Below are positions 1 to 9,668 of a stretch of 64,000 nucleotides of DNA, piece after piece. Each line of letters begins with the position of its first letter. Within the stretch, counting starts at the first letter, position 1. Source of the DNA: Marinoscillum furvescens DSM 4134. GTDB taxonomy: Bacteria > Bacteroidota > Bacteroidia > Cytophagales > Cyclobacteriaceae. The notes below the pieces were generated by a model. It did not search any database. It was not told the origin of the DNA and was given only the letters and a program-made list of their open reading frames with translations. Both the position numbers and the translations under genes were made by a program. The stretch lies in assembly GCF_003386095.1 (NCBI RefSeq), contig NZ_QREG01000002.1, forward strand, positions 332,223 to 396,222. The letters run 5' to 3'.

Positions 1-630
1 GGCTGCTGCCGGATCATCAAAGGACGCAAACCAGTTTTCGCCACCCTCTGTCTCTACAAAACCCGGAGCCAGCCCAACTGTGCGAATTTCAGGTCCCCAA
101 TCGAGTGCCAATGTGCGCACTAAACCTGTCAAAGCCGTTTTCGTAACATTGTAGGGAAAACAATTGGGCAAAGAGCTATAAGCATGATTGCTGGTCATGA
201 TCAGGATCACTCCTTTTGTCTTTCGCAAATGAGGCTGAGCCAGCTTGCTCAAATGCCAATGTGCTTTGAGGTTGAGGTCCATGTTGAACTCCCATCGCTC
301 ATCGGTGCATGCTTCAGGACTTTCAAAAACATTGGCTCCAGCATTGGATACCAGTATATCTATGCGCTCGAAACGGGCCACCGAAGATCTCACAAAATCC
401 GTAAGCGCTTCTTGACTGGTTACATCAGTTTGCTGATAAAATGCCTTTCTGCCCTCGCGCTCTACCAAAGCAACAAAGTCTTTCGCTCCCTGATCTTCAG
501 CCTCAGAAGTGCCACAGCCTGCCACATGGCAGCCGGCTCTGGCCAGCATCAGCGCCACACCTTTTCCTATACCGGAAGTCACTCCGGTAACGATCGCTAC
601 TTTATCCGTGAGGTCTATTGCTAATGACAT
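1..630 (-). CDS. SDR-family oxidoreductase, C-terminus cut by window edge
   Basis: Short-chain dehydrogenase/reductase, NAD(P)-dependent and cytoplasmic. It starts at the ATG at 630 and stays open for 210 codons to base 1, so the C-terminus is missing. The N-terminal Rossmann motif reads VAIVTGVTSGIGKG (TGxxxGIG). NAG follows in VSNAGAN, then the catalytic Ser of IMTSNHAY and the Tyr/Lys pair in PYNVTK, with Ser 13 residues before Tyr as in classical SDRs. The start lies 12 nt after the stop of the enolase-superfamily gene, so it is the most distal locus-1 gene visible. Next to a sugar-acid dehydratase it may oxidise a sugar, or act on a keto-deoxy sugar acid. The exact substrate cannot be read from the sequence. 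Confidence 0.9.
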   Translation of the reverse strand, partial: MSLAIDLTDKVAIVTGVTSGIGKGVALMLARAGCHVAGCGTSEAEDQGAKDFVALVEREGRKAFYQQTDVTSQEALTDFVRSSVARFERIDILVSNAGANVFESPEACTDERWEFNMDLNLKAHWHLSKLAQPHLRKTKGVILIMTSNHAYSSLPNCFPYNVTKTALTGLVRTLALDWGPEIRTVGLAPGFVETEGGENWFASFDDPAAA

Positions 631-642
631 AAGCGCGTTTTG

Positions 643-1809
643 CTACACGTAAAAGCCATCTTTCGCTATGGTGATTCCCGGATGTTTTTCCATTTCCTCC
701 TCTATGAGGTCCACGCCCAACCCGGGAGCTTCGCTCAGGTGGAGCTTTCCATCGCGCACCATATCTGCTATAGGTGCCGTGATGATCTCATCTCGCCAAG
801 GCACATCGGTAAACATAAATTCCTGACGGAAAAAATTAGGCACTGAGGCGCACACATGAGCACTCGCCAAAGTAGAAAGTGGACCGTTTGGATTGTGTGG
901 TGCCAGCAAAACATTATAGGCTTCCATCATAGTAGCCATGCGCTTCATCTCCGAGGGCCCTCCACAACGAGTAATGTCCGGCATCATGATCTCGCAAAGC
1001 TGGCGTTCCAACACTTCGCGGATGCCATAGCGCGTGTAATGCCGCTCCCCTACCACGACTGGAGCACTGCCCGGCAGGCGCTTGCGCACTGCTTCAAGCG
1101 AATCCACATTTTCCGGACCAACAGGCTCTTCATACCAGGTGATATCCAGATCGGCAAAGCGCTGAGCCATTTTCACTGCCATCCGTAGATTAAGCAGGCC
1201 GTGGGTTTCTATCATGATATCAAAATCGGGCCCTACCGCATCTCTCACCGCTTTGCTCACCTGATAAGCCAGCTCCTGAGTCTCTGCGCTCAGCGTGAGA
1301 CTGGAAGACAAATGCTCCCCATACAGATAGCTCGTATGAGCAAAAGGGTCAAATTTCAATCCTGTAAAACCGGCTTCCTTCACCTTTTTGGCTTGCTCCG
1401 CATACTCCTCAGGCGTGTGTCCACCGTTGATAAACCAATAGTTGGCATATAGCAATACTTCTTTGCGATAGCCGCCGCCCAGCAGGTCATAGCACGGTAC
1501 ACCCAGCACTTTAGCCTTGAGGTCTAGCAGCGCCATATCTATGCCACTAATCGCGCACAAACTCACTCCGTGTGGGCCGGCCCAGTTGAGGTCGCGGTAC
1601 AGCTTGGTCCAGATAAAATCCGTCTTCATGGGATCCATACCAATAATGCGATCGCCAGCATGTTTGGTAGCATGGTAGACCATGGGGCTTCCAGGCCAGT
1701 TGGTGGATTCACCAACGCCCGTGTGTCCGGTATCCGTATATATTTTCAGCATGGTCCAGTTATATTTCACACCTTCTACCAACCATACTTTTACATCCGT
1801 AATTTTCAT
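643..1809 (-). CDS. Enolase-superfamily sugar-acid dehydratase (galactonate dehydratase-like)
   Basis: A 388-residue member of the mandelate racemase/muconate lactonizing subgroup. These Mg-dependent enzymes abstract the alpha proton of a sugar acid, usually dehydrating it to a 2-keto-3-deoxy acid. The capping domain comes first (about 1-115), then the barrel. Visible residues: LKFDPF at 151-156, metal ligands E201 (MIETHG), E227 (WYEEP) and E255 (VVGERH), and general-base candidate H305 (APHNPNGP). The E/D-x-H pair on the first ligand strand and the length resemble DgoD-type galactonate dehydratases. A 3,6-anhydro-sugar-acid cycloisomerase or another aldonate dehydratase is possible. There is no signal peptide, so it is cytoplasmic. 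It lies between the RraA-like gene and the SDR and probably works with them. Confidence 0.88.
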   Translation of the reverse strand: MKITDVKVWLVEGVKYNWTMLKIYTDTGHTGVGESTNWPGSPMVYHATKHAGDRIIGMDPMKTDFIWTKLYRDLNWAGPHGVSLCAISGIDMALLDLKAKVLGVPCYDLLGGGYRKEVLLYANYWFINGGHTPEEYAEQAKKVKEAGFTGLKFDPFAHTSYLYGEHLSSSLTLSAETQELAYQVSKAVRDAVGPDFDIMIETHGLLNLRMAVKMAQRFADLDITWYEEPVGPENVDSLEAVRKRLPGSAPVVVGERHYTRYGIREVLERQLCEIMMPDITRCGGPSEMKRMATMMEAYNVLLAPHNPNGPLSTLASAHVCASVPNFFRQEFMFTDVPWRDEIITAPIADMVRDGKLHLSEAPGLGVDLIEEEMEKHPGITIAKDGFYV

Positions 1810-1871
1810 TCAGGTAATTGATTAGTCTTTTGAAAAAATGCTTTTCGAACGCAATGAGTATGTGACACCAT

Positions 1872-2591
1872 CTACATGATGCCGTACTTATCGAAAGCGT
1901 CTTTAGCACTCATCCCCTCTAAAATGGCCTTTTGCACTACTTTTTCACCTCGTGCTTTTTCGATAGCCCGCTCAAACACTTCCTGCTCAATAGCCTGAGG
2001 CACCACGCACACTCCATCGATATCTCCAATGATGATATCGCCAGGCATGATGCGTACCCCTTCGATTTCCAAAGGAACTCGATAGTCAATCACCTTGCCA
2101 CGCGGCGCCTGATCCTGTGCATATTTCCCGTAGGAAAAAGTAGGAAAGTCCAGGTCGAGTAAGCCTACCGTATCCCGCGAGTAGCCATTAACCACCGCAC
2201 CTTGTGCGCCGAGTTTTTGAGCTCGCGTACCCATCAGCTCTCCCCACAGCGCGTAGGATGGAGAAGCCCCCGTGCAGATGTAAATTTCATCTTCCTTGAG
2301 GTCGTCCAGAGCTTCCAGCATCAGCCCAAAAGGCTTTTGCATAATCGGGTTTTGACCGTGAGCGGGAAGGTCTTCGAAGCAGTCCGCCTCCAGCACCGTC
2401 ATAGCTCGCCCTACCAGAAACATATCGTCGCGTAGTGGACGGATCTCAGGTGGTAAAAACTGGTGCAGATAGCCCATTTTATCCATAATATCCCCTACCA
2501 CAGCGGTATATAGCTCCGCTCTTACAATGGCAAAAAGTTCTTTATCTGACGCCCAGGTCACCTTTTCGCCGGTATCTATTACTTGGTTCAT
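1872..2591 (-). CDS. RraA-family protein (HMG/CHA aldolase-like)
   Basis: A 239-residue RraA/dimethylmenaquinone-methyltransferase-like protein. Enzymatically active members are class II pyruvate aldolases (4-hydroxy-4-methyl-2-oxoglutarate type). Others, such as E. coli RraA, inhibit RNase E. The active-site segment is present: WGELMGTRAQKLG, then GAVVNGYSRD at 131-140 with the Arg-Asp pair (R139, D140) that binds substrate and metal in aldolases. GDIIIGDIDGVCVVP follows near 184-198. No signal peptide. It starts 2 nt after the stop of the upstream GH2. Beside a sugar-acid dehydratase, a retro-aldol role on a 2-keto-3-deoxy sugar acid, giving pyruvate plus an aldehyde, is the most economical inference. 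It has not been demonstrated. Confidence 0.82.
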   Translation of the reverse strand: MNQVIDTGEKVTWASDKELFAIVRAELYTAVVGDIMDKMGYLHQFLPPEIRPLRDDMFLVGRAMTVLEADCFEDLPAHGQNPIMQKPFGLMLEALDDLKEDEIYICTGASPSYALWGELMGTRAQKLGAQGAVVNGYSRDTVGLLDLDFPTFSYGKYAQDQAPRGKVIDYRVPLEIEGVRIMPGDIIIGDIDGVCVVPQAIEQEVFERAIEKARGEKVVQKAILEGMSAKDAFDKYGIM

Positions 2592-2593
2592 TG

Positions 2594-5329
2594 TTAGTTC
2601 TTTTTCAGTGATGATAACTGTTGGAAATCAATGGACTGATCTGGCTGGAAAGCCTCACTGTCCATGTAACGCATCAAGCTGTAGCGTAGCTGCCTGGCTT
2701 CTACTCGCTCGTCGAGCAAACTGTACAGGTCAATGGTGGTAAAGAGGAGCTTCCCGGCACCGACATTTGCTTCGAAAGCCAGCCCTTGATTGCGATTGGT
2801 GGTGAAGTTGTCGATCACGCGAATGAGTGGCTTCACTTCCAAATCTCCGAGTTGTACGATTCTTGAGTTTGTGCACAAGTCCCACCATTGCCAGTTGCTA
2901 TGGTACTCTGTAGGAAAATCGGTAAATGCGCGGTGCTCCGGATCTACTAAAAGCCCCATATTAGACGGCTGCTCAAACATCAGCTGGCTCCAAAAAATTG
3001 GTCCAAATCTATTCGGCTCGCCAATCTTTTCTTTCAAGTTAGGATTAAGGAGTACGCTTTTACCTGCTGCAAGAAGCTTTTTTGCCTCCATAAACGATTG
3101 GGTATAAACAACATCAGATTTTGGTTGTGTTACCTTCGGGTAAACCCAAATATCCCATTGATTGCGGTAAGCCGTTCCTTCCAACTCTACCCGAACGGTC
3201 AGCTTTTTGGCTTTTTCTGCCTTTAGCTCAGTGGAAAACTCCCCTACTATTTCATTTCCGACAGGTATGGAATCACCTACTACACGTCCATTTGCAACAA
3301 GTTCTGACTTGTCACGGATTTCCCAGTTGAGCTGAAAGTCCTCTATGGGCTTTGTGAAATTTGCCACCTGAACCTTTGCTTCAAACAGCTCTCCGGACCT
3401 GTATGCAGCTTTTTCAAACCGGAGTAAAGGCACCACCGGTGCATTGAATTGCCGAAAAGTCGTACTATCCATGATGCCTTTGGACTCCCAAAAGACATTG
3501 AGCAACCCAACCAGTGCGGTACCGTGCCCCGGGTAATCCTGTAGCTGAAGCATCTGAAAGCCATCCATACTGGGTGTCTTCAGCGCCCGCTCAATATCTT
3601 CTTTGTAGAGCAGTGCCGCCAGCTGACCAGAAGCCTGTGTAAATTTCGGTGCGAGTGGCAACAGCCCATTGCGTTCAAGGTCGAGGCGGATCGCCTCAAA
3701 ATTGAGTGCCTGCCATACACCTGTATACTTTTCAATCTCAGAAAAATCTGGATAGATGGCATACTGACCTATCTCATGGGAGATAATTGGCTTATCGATG
3801 TGCGAAAGACGTGCTTCAAAGTCCTGATCAAACCTCGGGGAAACCGTATTGAAAAAACCTTGCCCGCGAATCCAGCCTTTGTCGGTCCACTGCGTGATGA
3901 AGTAGTCGTCCTCCGGCTGAGGGGTCTGCCCTATTCCTTTCTGGAAAGAAAATGTTGTGGTCGTATACAATCTACGTGTATCCGATGCACGCACTTTAGC
4001 CACCAGCTTGTTTAGCAATTCATAGTCTCCCTCCAGCTCATTACCCATTGTCATGAGCACAAACGATGGATGGTTACCATATTCTCGCAAGATGCTGAAG
4101 GCTTCGTTTTCCAGGAACTCGTTTGTAGCCTGATCGGCACCAACATCGAGGCTCCAGTGCGGCAGCTCCACCTGCAAATACATGCCCAGCTGATCCGCAG
4201 CCTCGAAAGCACCTTTTGGTGGACACCACGAATGAAATCGTATGTGATTGAACCCATAGGAGCGCACTACCTTGAGGGTCTTGAGCCATTCGGCTTTCGT
4301 CATGTCTGTACGGCCCTTGACGGGAAAAACTGCACAGTCCAGGTTGCCACGCAAGAAGACGCGCTGCCCATTTACCTGTAGTACACCCTCCTGATCGCGG
4401 ATTTCTCTAAGCCCAAACTCCATGGATGTACGGGCATCAGAACCATTCACCCGTAGATCAAGTGTATAAATCGCCGGATTTAGCTCCTCCCAAAATTCAA
4501 AATGCTCAGGAAGCTGAATCGTCAAACTACCTTTTTCATTTGAGAAAGTCAATGGCTTTTCTCCCGATTGTAATTCGTCACGATCCTTGCGAATGGTATA
4601 GCTTAGTATGGTTTCATCCGTTGCTTTCATCGGGACTTCTATCCGAAGCGTGCGGCTGGACACCTCGGTGTAAAGGCGCACATCTTTCAGGAGTGTCCCC
4701 TTGCGCTGCAAAGAGATTTCACCCAAAATACCATTCCATTTACCCTGTGTATGGTTGGAGTAGGCATGAGAAAAACCCTGCGCCTCCGGTGTTGGGTAGC
4801 GCTCGTGCTCGAAGCTAATACCTCGATGGATGAACGAATTATCCACAAGAATCGAAATCGAGTTTTCACCCGGTTTCAAAAGCCCTTTGACGCTATATCG
4901 ATGAGGGGTGGACAAGCTCTCGGCGGATCCGAGCGACTTTCCGTTAATCCAAACGGAAGATCTCCACAATACCCGCTCCAGCGTCAGCAATAGCTCTTCA
5001 TCATTCCAATCGGCAGGCAAGTCGAAGGTACGGTGGTACCAAACCTTTCCGGTATAGTATTGCCTTCTGGTTAGGTTAAAGAGTACCGTATCATTCATTT
5101 GGGGTTCGAGACTATGCTTTACCCCAAGGCCATTTTCATCGATGGTGCCGGGTAGCTGCATGACCACACCTGGTGTGGACTGCTGCTCAAACCAACGCTT
5201 GGCTACCCCCTGATCCAGGGAGTCCAGCATCACTTGCCACTCTCCAGCCAAAGAGATTTCATGAGTTGCAGGTTCGCTGCATGACCAAAGAATCATTGCA
5301 GCGGATAAGCTTAGAAAAAGCTTATTCAT
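2594..5329 (-). CDS. GH2-family glycoside hydrolase lipoprotein (paralogue A)
   Basis: A GH2-type exo-glycosidase of about 910 residues. The start at 5329 (MNKLFLSL) gives a cleaner signal than the ATG at 5344. The signal ends in a lipobox (LWSCSEP), so it should be a lipidated envelope protein. Counting from the ATG at 5344, an N-terminal jelly-roll and immunoglobulin-like domains lead to a TIM barrel. The acid/base is E436 (MGNELEGD) and the nucleophile E524 (IISHEIGQY). HSWCPPKGAFEAAD is a strongly conserved barrel strand. A C-terminal beta region follows. Its neighbour at 5361 is a full-length paralogue. GH2 covers beta-galactosidase, glucuronidase and mannosidase. Because locus 1 is otherwise galactanase-like, a beta-galactosidase or related activity is inferred. 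Confidence 0.9.
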   Translation of the reverse strand: MNKLFLSLSAAMILWSCSEPATHEISLAGEWQVMLDSLDQGVAKRWFEQQSTPGVVMQLPGTIDENGLGVKHSLEPQMNDTVLFNLTRRQYYTGKVWYHRTFDLPADWNDEELLLTLERVLWRSSVWINGKSLGSAESLSTPHRYSVKGLLKPGENSISILVDNSFIHRGISFEHERYPTPEAQGFSHAYSNHTQGKWNGILGEISLQRKGTLLKDVRLYTEVSSRTLRIEVPMKATDETILSYTIRKDRDELQSGEKPLTFSNEKGSLTIQLPEHFEFWEELNPAIYTLDLRVNGSDARTSMEFGLREIRDQEGVLQVNGQRVFLRGNLDCAVFPVKGRTDMTKAEWLKTLKVVRSYGFNHIRFHSWCPPKGAFEAADQLGMYLQVELPHWSLDVGADQATNEFLENEAFSILREYGNHPSFVLMTMGNELEGDYELLNKLVAKVRASDTRRLYTTTTFSFQKGIGQTPQPEDDYFITQWTDKGWIRGQGFFNTVSPRFDQDFEARLSHIDKPIISHEIGQYAIYPDFSEIEKYTGVWQALNFEAIRLDLERNGLLPLAPKFTQASGQLAALLYKEDIERALKTPSMDGFQMLQLQDYPGHGTALVGLLNVFWESKGIMDSTTFRQFNAPVVPLLRFEKAAYRSGELFEAKVQVANFTKPIEDFQLNWEIRDKSELVANGRVVGDSIPVGNEIVGEFSTELKAEKAKKLTVRVELEGTAYRNQWDIWVYPKVTQPKSDVVYTQSFMEAKKLLAAGKSVLLNPNLKEKIGEPNRFGPIFWSQLMFEQPSNMGLLVDPEHRAFTDFPTEYHSNWQWWDLCTNSRIVQLGDLEVKPLIRVIDNFTTNRNQGLAFEANVGAGKLLFTTIDLYSLLDERVEARQLRYSLMRYMDSEAFQPDQSIDFQQLSSLKKN

Positions 5330-5360
5330 AAAGGTCAGGAGCATAAAATGACGGTTGTCG

Positions 5361-8102
5361 TTAGTTAAAAAGTGTCTTAAGGTCCCCTGCTGTTAGTTCC
5401 TGCTTTGGAGCAAAGGCATCACTGTTCATGTAGCTGGAAAGGCTATTTCTCAACTGGCGCGCTACAAGTCGGTCATTAAGATCATCCTGTAAATCGATCG
5501 CCGAAAACAACAGCTTCCCATTTCCAACCTTGGCTTCAAAGAGGTTTCCCAGGCTTCTATTCGTGACAAAATTGTCCACCACGCGCACAATTGGCTCGAT
5601 ACCCGCTTCATCCAGTATCAAAGATTTGGACTGGATACACAGATCCCACCATTGCCAGTTGGAGTGGAATTCGGTAGGAAAATCTGCTAGTGCCGGGTGC
5701 TCAGGATCGCAAAGAATTCCCATGGTAGCCGGCTGATCAGGAAAGTGCACCGGGCTCCAAAACACGGGTACAAACCTTCCGGTAACGCCTCTGAGTTGAT
5801 CTACTGGCGGATTGAGCAGTACGGTTTCGCCTTTGGCAAGCCACTGTAGCGCCTGATCCAGTGATCTGGTGTAGCGAACGTCCCCTTCTTCAGAATCAGC
5901 ATTTGGGTACACCCAGATAGGCCATTGGTTTTTGTAGCTCGTACCTTCGATGGCCACTTCTACGGTCAGTTTGGACGCTTGAGCTACTTCCAGTTTTTGG
6001 CTGATCGAACCGAACACAGCTTCATTACCTACCGGAATCTCAGAGGAACTGAAAGTCCCTGCCCCTAGTTCGGCCTCATCAGAAAAGATGCGCCACGTGA
6101 TATTTTGCGCGGCAAATGGTCGGTAAAAATTGGCCACCTGTACTTCAGCTTCGAATGTTTCTCCCGAAGCGTAGACCGCTTTTGGGAAGCGGATAAGCGG
6201 AACCACCGGCCCACTAAACTGCGCAAACTCGGTGCTATCAATCATACCTTTGGACTCCCAAAAGGCATTGAGAAGACCTACAAGCGCAGTACCCTGACCA
6301 GGGAAATCTTGCAATTGCAATAGCTGAAAGCCATCAAAAGTCGGTGTTTTGAGCGCACGCTCGATCTCTTCTTTGTAGAGCAATGCAGCGAGCTCACCCG
6401 ATGCCTGCGTAAAGTCAGCAGCATGCTTCAGCAGGCCTTTACGCTCCAGGTCATCACGTACCGCCATGAAGTTGAGGGGCTGCAAGACTCCAGTATATTT
6501 TTCAATTTCGGACAAATCCGGGTAGACAGAATACTGACCGATCTCATGCGAAATCACCGGCACATCGATATGGTCGATTTCATTGCGATAGTCCTTATCA
6601 AAATGCGGGGCGCGTGCATTGAATATTCCCTGACCTCTGATCCAGCCTTTATTGGTCCACTGGGTCACGAAATACTCATCCTCTGGCTGCGGCATGTCCC
6701 CTACACCTTTTTGGAAGGAAAAAGTAGTAGTCATGTACAGGTGACTATTATCCCATGTTTTCATTTTAGCTACCAGCTCGTTGAGCCAAAGGGTGTCTCC
6801 TTCCAGCTCGTTTCCGGTAGAGAAAAACACAAATGACGGATGGTTGCCATATTCACGAATCATGTGGCGTGCCTCTTGATAGAGGAAGTCATTGGTTTTG
6901 GGATCTTTCCCTACGCTGAGGTTCCAGAAGGGAAGCTCCACCTGCAGGTACATTCCCAGCTGATCCGCAGCCTCAAAAGCGGCCTTTGGAGGACACCACG
7001 AGTGAAAGCGCAAATGATTGAGACCATAGCCTTTGGCCATTTTCATTAGTGAGGTCCACTCAGATGTTTGCATCGGAGGGCGGCCCGTTTCCGGGAAAAT
7101 CACACACTCCAGATTGCCACGCATAAACGTGCGCTGGCCATTGATTGTCAGCTGTGCATTGGCGTTGGACACGGTGCGGTAGCCAAAATCAACCACTTTG
7201 CTTTCGCTACCCATCGTCACTTTACACTGATAGACTACAGGATTAAATTCATCCCACTGCTCCAAATCTGTAGCATCGAGGGTCGTGGTAAATACTCCAG
7301 CATCGGTCTGACCTTTCGCTTGAAGTATCTCCTTACCATTTTTCAAAACAGACACCTTCACCGCTTCATTCACCTTTTGAGAAGCACTTACATTTATCTT
7401 CAATTGTTGCTTTTCGGTATCTGCATATACCTGCACCACTTCAGGCTCCACTCCGGAAGTAGCCTTTAAGGAAATCTCTCCCAAAATGCCATTCCACTTA
7501 ATTTGGGTATGGTTGGTATAAGCATGCGCCATGTCTTTATCCTCAGCTGCAGGGTATTTGTTGCCAGCTACATTGATGCCCGGATAATCGTTGGAGTTAT
7601 CTACCAGTACGGTCAAGGTATGCTCGCCAGGACCGAGATAGCTAGAAAGATCGAAGTAATGTGGAGTAATCAGGCTCTCCTGAAAGCCTTCTACACGCTG
7701 ATCATCCACCCAAACCTGAGATTTCCAAAGTACTCGTTCGAGCTTGAGCTGCACCTGCTTGCCGTCCCATGATGCTGGCACCGTCACTTTGCGCTGATAC
7801 CAGGCCTTTCCTGTATAGCTATGCTTACGTGTGAGGTGAGATAGCACATAGTTGTTGAGCTCCGGTTTGAGCGTTGTGGGCGTACCAATTTCCGCTTCAT
7901 CTAGTGTACCCGGAAGGGAAATCGATGTGCCGTTGAGTGTTCCAGTAAACCATTTTTCTGCCTGTCCTTGAGCTTTAGGATCTAGCTTCACGGTCCATTC
8001 TCCTGAGAGGTCTATAGCAGTGCGCTTTTCCTGGCCACAGCTTATCAGGGCTACAAGGGCAATGGCTAGTACTGCTAACTGTAAAAAGGTTCTATTTATC
8101 AT
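5361..8102 (-). CDS. GH2-family glycoside hydrolase lipoprotein (paralogue B)
   Basis: Full-length paralogue of the gene at 2594-5329, with near-identical blocks such as HSWCPPKAAFEAADQLGMYLQVEL and FTQASGELAALLYKEEIERALKTP. The ATG at 8102 (MINRTFLQL) lies 5 nt after the sulfatase stop and is preferred. An ATG at 8132 would overlap the sulfatase and add a basic stretch. The lipobox is LISCGQ. Counting from 8132, the acid/base is E442 (STGNELEGD) and the nucleophile E530 (VISHEIGQY). Domain order is sugar-binding sandwich, immunoglobulin-like domain, TIM barrel, C-terminal beta domains. Two tandem copies imply two linkages or positions on the same glycan, one perhaps exposed by the neighbouring sulfatase. 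Confidence 0.9.
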   Translation of the reverse strand: MINRTFLQLAVLAIALVALISCGQEKRTAIDLSGEWTVKLDPKAQGQAEKWFTGTLNGTSISLPGTLDEAEIGTPTTLKPELNNYVLSHLTRKHSYTGKAWYQRKVTVPASWDGKQVQLKLERVLWKSQVWVDDQRVEGFQESLITPHYFDLSSYLGPGEHTLTVLVDNSNDYPGINVAGNKYPAAEDKDMAHAYTNHTQIKWNGILGEISLKATSGVEPEVVQVYADTEKQQLKINVSASQKVNEAVKVSVLKNGKEILQAKGQTDAGVFTTTLDATDLEQWDEFNPVVYQCKVTMGSESKVVDFGYRTVSNANAQLTINGQRTFMRGNLECVIFPETGRPPMQTSEWTSLMKMAKGYGLNHLRFHSWCPPKAAFEAADQLGMYLQVELPFWNLSVGKDPKTNDFLYQEARHMIREYGNHPSFVFFSTGNELEGDTLWLNELVAKMKTWDNSHLYMTTTFSFQKGVGDMPQPEDEYFVTQWTNKGWIRGQGIFNARAPHFDKDYRNEIDHIDVPVISHEIGQYSVYPDLSEIEKYTGVLQPLNFMAVRDDLERKGLLKHAADFTQASGELAALLYKEEIERALKTPTFDGFQLLQLQDFPGQGTALVGLLNAFWESKGMIDSTEFAQFSGPVVPLIRFPKAVYASGETFEAEVQVANFYRPFAAQNITWRIFSDEAELGAGTFSSSEIPVGNEAVFGSISQKLEVAQASKLTVEVAIEGTSYKNQWPIWVYPNADSEEGDVRYTRSLDQALQWLAKGETVLLNPPVDQLRGVTGRFVPVFWSPVHFPDQPATMGILCDPEHPALADFPTEFHSNWQWWDLCIQSKSLILDEAGIEPIVRVVDNFVTNRSLGNLFEAKVGNGKLLFSAIDLQDDLNDRLVARQLRNSLSSYMNSDAFAPKQELTAGDLKTLFN

Positions 8103-8107
8103 GTGTA

Positions 8108-9667
8108 TTAATCTTTTGTGGCGCTTCCCCACCAGTTTTTATTAGGCTGGAAGTCGTCTTTTAGAATTTTCAATCTGTTGCGTTCCAATGCAGGCAAGAG
8201 CTTCTCTCTTACTCGTTTATTGTAAGCAGTGAGTTCGTCCTCAGAAAAATGAGGGTTTTCTACTGGAAAGCGAGCGTCATGAAGATTGAGGTATAGCAAT
8301 AAGTCATTCTTCATTTGACTTGCCAGGTCACGCTGCTCTTTGGCGATATCGCGCTGCTCGTCTACATCAGCGTGCAAGTCATAAAGCTCCACCTCATCGG
8401 TTTCCCAGTAGTAAATAAGTTTATATTGTCCTTTACGCATCATAGAAACCGGATCTCCACCCTGATTGCCATAGTGAGGGTAATGCCAAACCAGTGGTCT
8501 ATCTGCTATACTTTGCTCTTTCAGCACGGGCTCCAGATTTTCACCATTGAGTACTACCTCCTCAGGAATGGTCAAGCCAGCCAATGCTGCGATTGTGGGA
8601 TAGAAATCCTGCCCAGAGGCCGGCACACTTGTTTTGCCGGGCTTGGCTCCCGGGGCTTTGATCAGGTAAGGCACGCGAATGCCTCCTTCCCAGTGGTAGC
8701 CTTTACCACCGCGGAGCGGTGCATTGCTAGTGGAGTAGGCATCACCGGATGCTACCCCGCCATTGTCTGAAGTGAAGACTACTATTGTGTTTTCCAACAA
8801 GCCCTGACGCTTTAGCTCTTCCATTACAATACCCACGGCATCATCCATGTGCTGTATGAGGCCAGCGTAGATGGCATTGTCCTGGATGGTCCGAATGGGA
8901 AGCCTGCGCTCCATCTCAAAACCGCTGGAGTCTAGTCCTTGAGCCAGGGCTTTGTCCCTGTACTTCTGCCAGTATTCCTGAGTAGTTTGAATAGGGCCGT
9001 GCACTGCATAAAACGACAGCATGGCAAAAAATGGCTCATCTTTCTTCGAGCGAATAAATGCAGCTGTTTCTTCCGCAAGTCGTTCACTTAAGTTTTCACC
9101 ATCCGGGCCATCTTCAAGGTTCGGGTTTTTGTATGGTGAGAAATACCCTCCACGAGGGTTTCCATAATCCCATCCCCCTTTATTGATCTCAAAGCCATGA
9201 TCTTCTGGCCATGATCCTTTGGAACCCAGGTGCCACTTTCCTGCAAAGAAAGTAGTGTACCCATTGCGCTGAAATAACTCCGGCAGGGTAAGCGCAGCAG
9301 TGTCCAAAGCATGAGCATAATCTGGCGGTAGTATGCGCGTATATGGATGTTTTTCACCCCATTGCTCTCCAGCTAAAGCTCCTATCCAGTCTGTAATCCC
9401 ATGTACCGGAGTAGTTTGCCCGGTAAGGATACTGGCTCTGGACGGGCTGCAGACCTGTGCTGCGGCATATCCTTGCTCAAACACCATCGCCTGACTAGCT
9501 AGCTGATCGATATTCGGAGATTCATAATACGAAGAACCAGCATAACTCAAATCATGTGCGCCCAGGTCATCCGCCAGAATAAAGAGTACATTGGGTGCTT
9601 GCTTTTCCTGTGCACAGGAAATGGCCAGCACTGCAATACAAACAAGTACAAATAAGTTTTTCATCAT
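8108..9667 (-). CDS. S1-family sulfatase (formylglycine type), lipoprotein
   Basis: A 519-residue type I sulfatase that removes sulfate esters from a carbohydrate in the periplasm or at the cell surface. The signal has a lipobox (AISCAQ). Calcium-site residues appear in LADDLGAHDL. The formylglycine site is C73 in VCSPSRASILTG (C-x-P-S-R). Downstream are GKWHLG, SDNGG and GGKGYHWEGGIRVPYLIKAP, all expected of the S1 fold, and the length is normal. The nearest relative in the window is the sulfatase at 40758-42356, which shares long blocks such as PFFAMLSFYAVHGPIQT and the C-terminal PN-WW segment. The gene needs a formylglycine-generating or anSME maturase, and none is in the window. Start 9664 (second Met) is an alternative. 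Confidence 0.93.
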   Translation of the reverse strand: MMKNLFVLVCIAVLAISCAQEKQAPNVLFILADDLGAHDLSYAGSSYYESPNIDQLASQAMVFEQGYAAAQVCSPSRASILTGQTTPVHGITDWIGALAGEQWGEKHPYTRILPPDYAHALDTAALTLPELFQRNGYTTFFAGKWHLGSKGSWPEDHGFEINKGGWDYGNPRGGYFSPYKNPNLEDGPDGENLSERLAEETAAFIRSKKDEPFFAMLSFYAVHGPIQTTQEYWQKYRDKALAQGLDSSGFEMERRLPIRTIQDNAIYAGLIQHMDDAVGIVMEELKRQGLLENTIVVFTSDNGGVASGDAYSTSNAPLRGGKGYHWEGGIRVPYLIKAPGAKPGKTSVPASGQDFYPTIAALAGLTIPEEVVLNGENLEPVLKEQSIADRPLVWHYPHYGNQGGDPVSMMRKGQYKLIYYWETDEVELYDLHADVDEQRDIAKEQRDLASQMKNDLLLYLNLHDARFPVENPHFSEDELTAYNKRVREKLLPALERNRLKILKDDFQPNKNWWGSATKD

Positions 9668-9668
9668 T

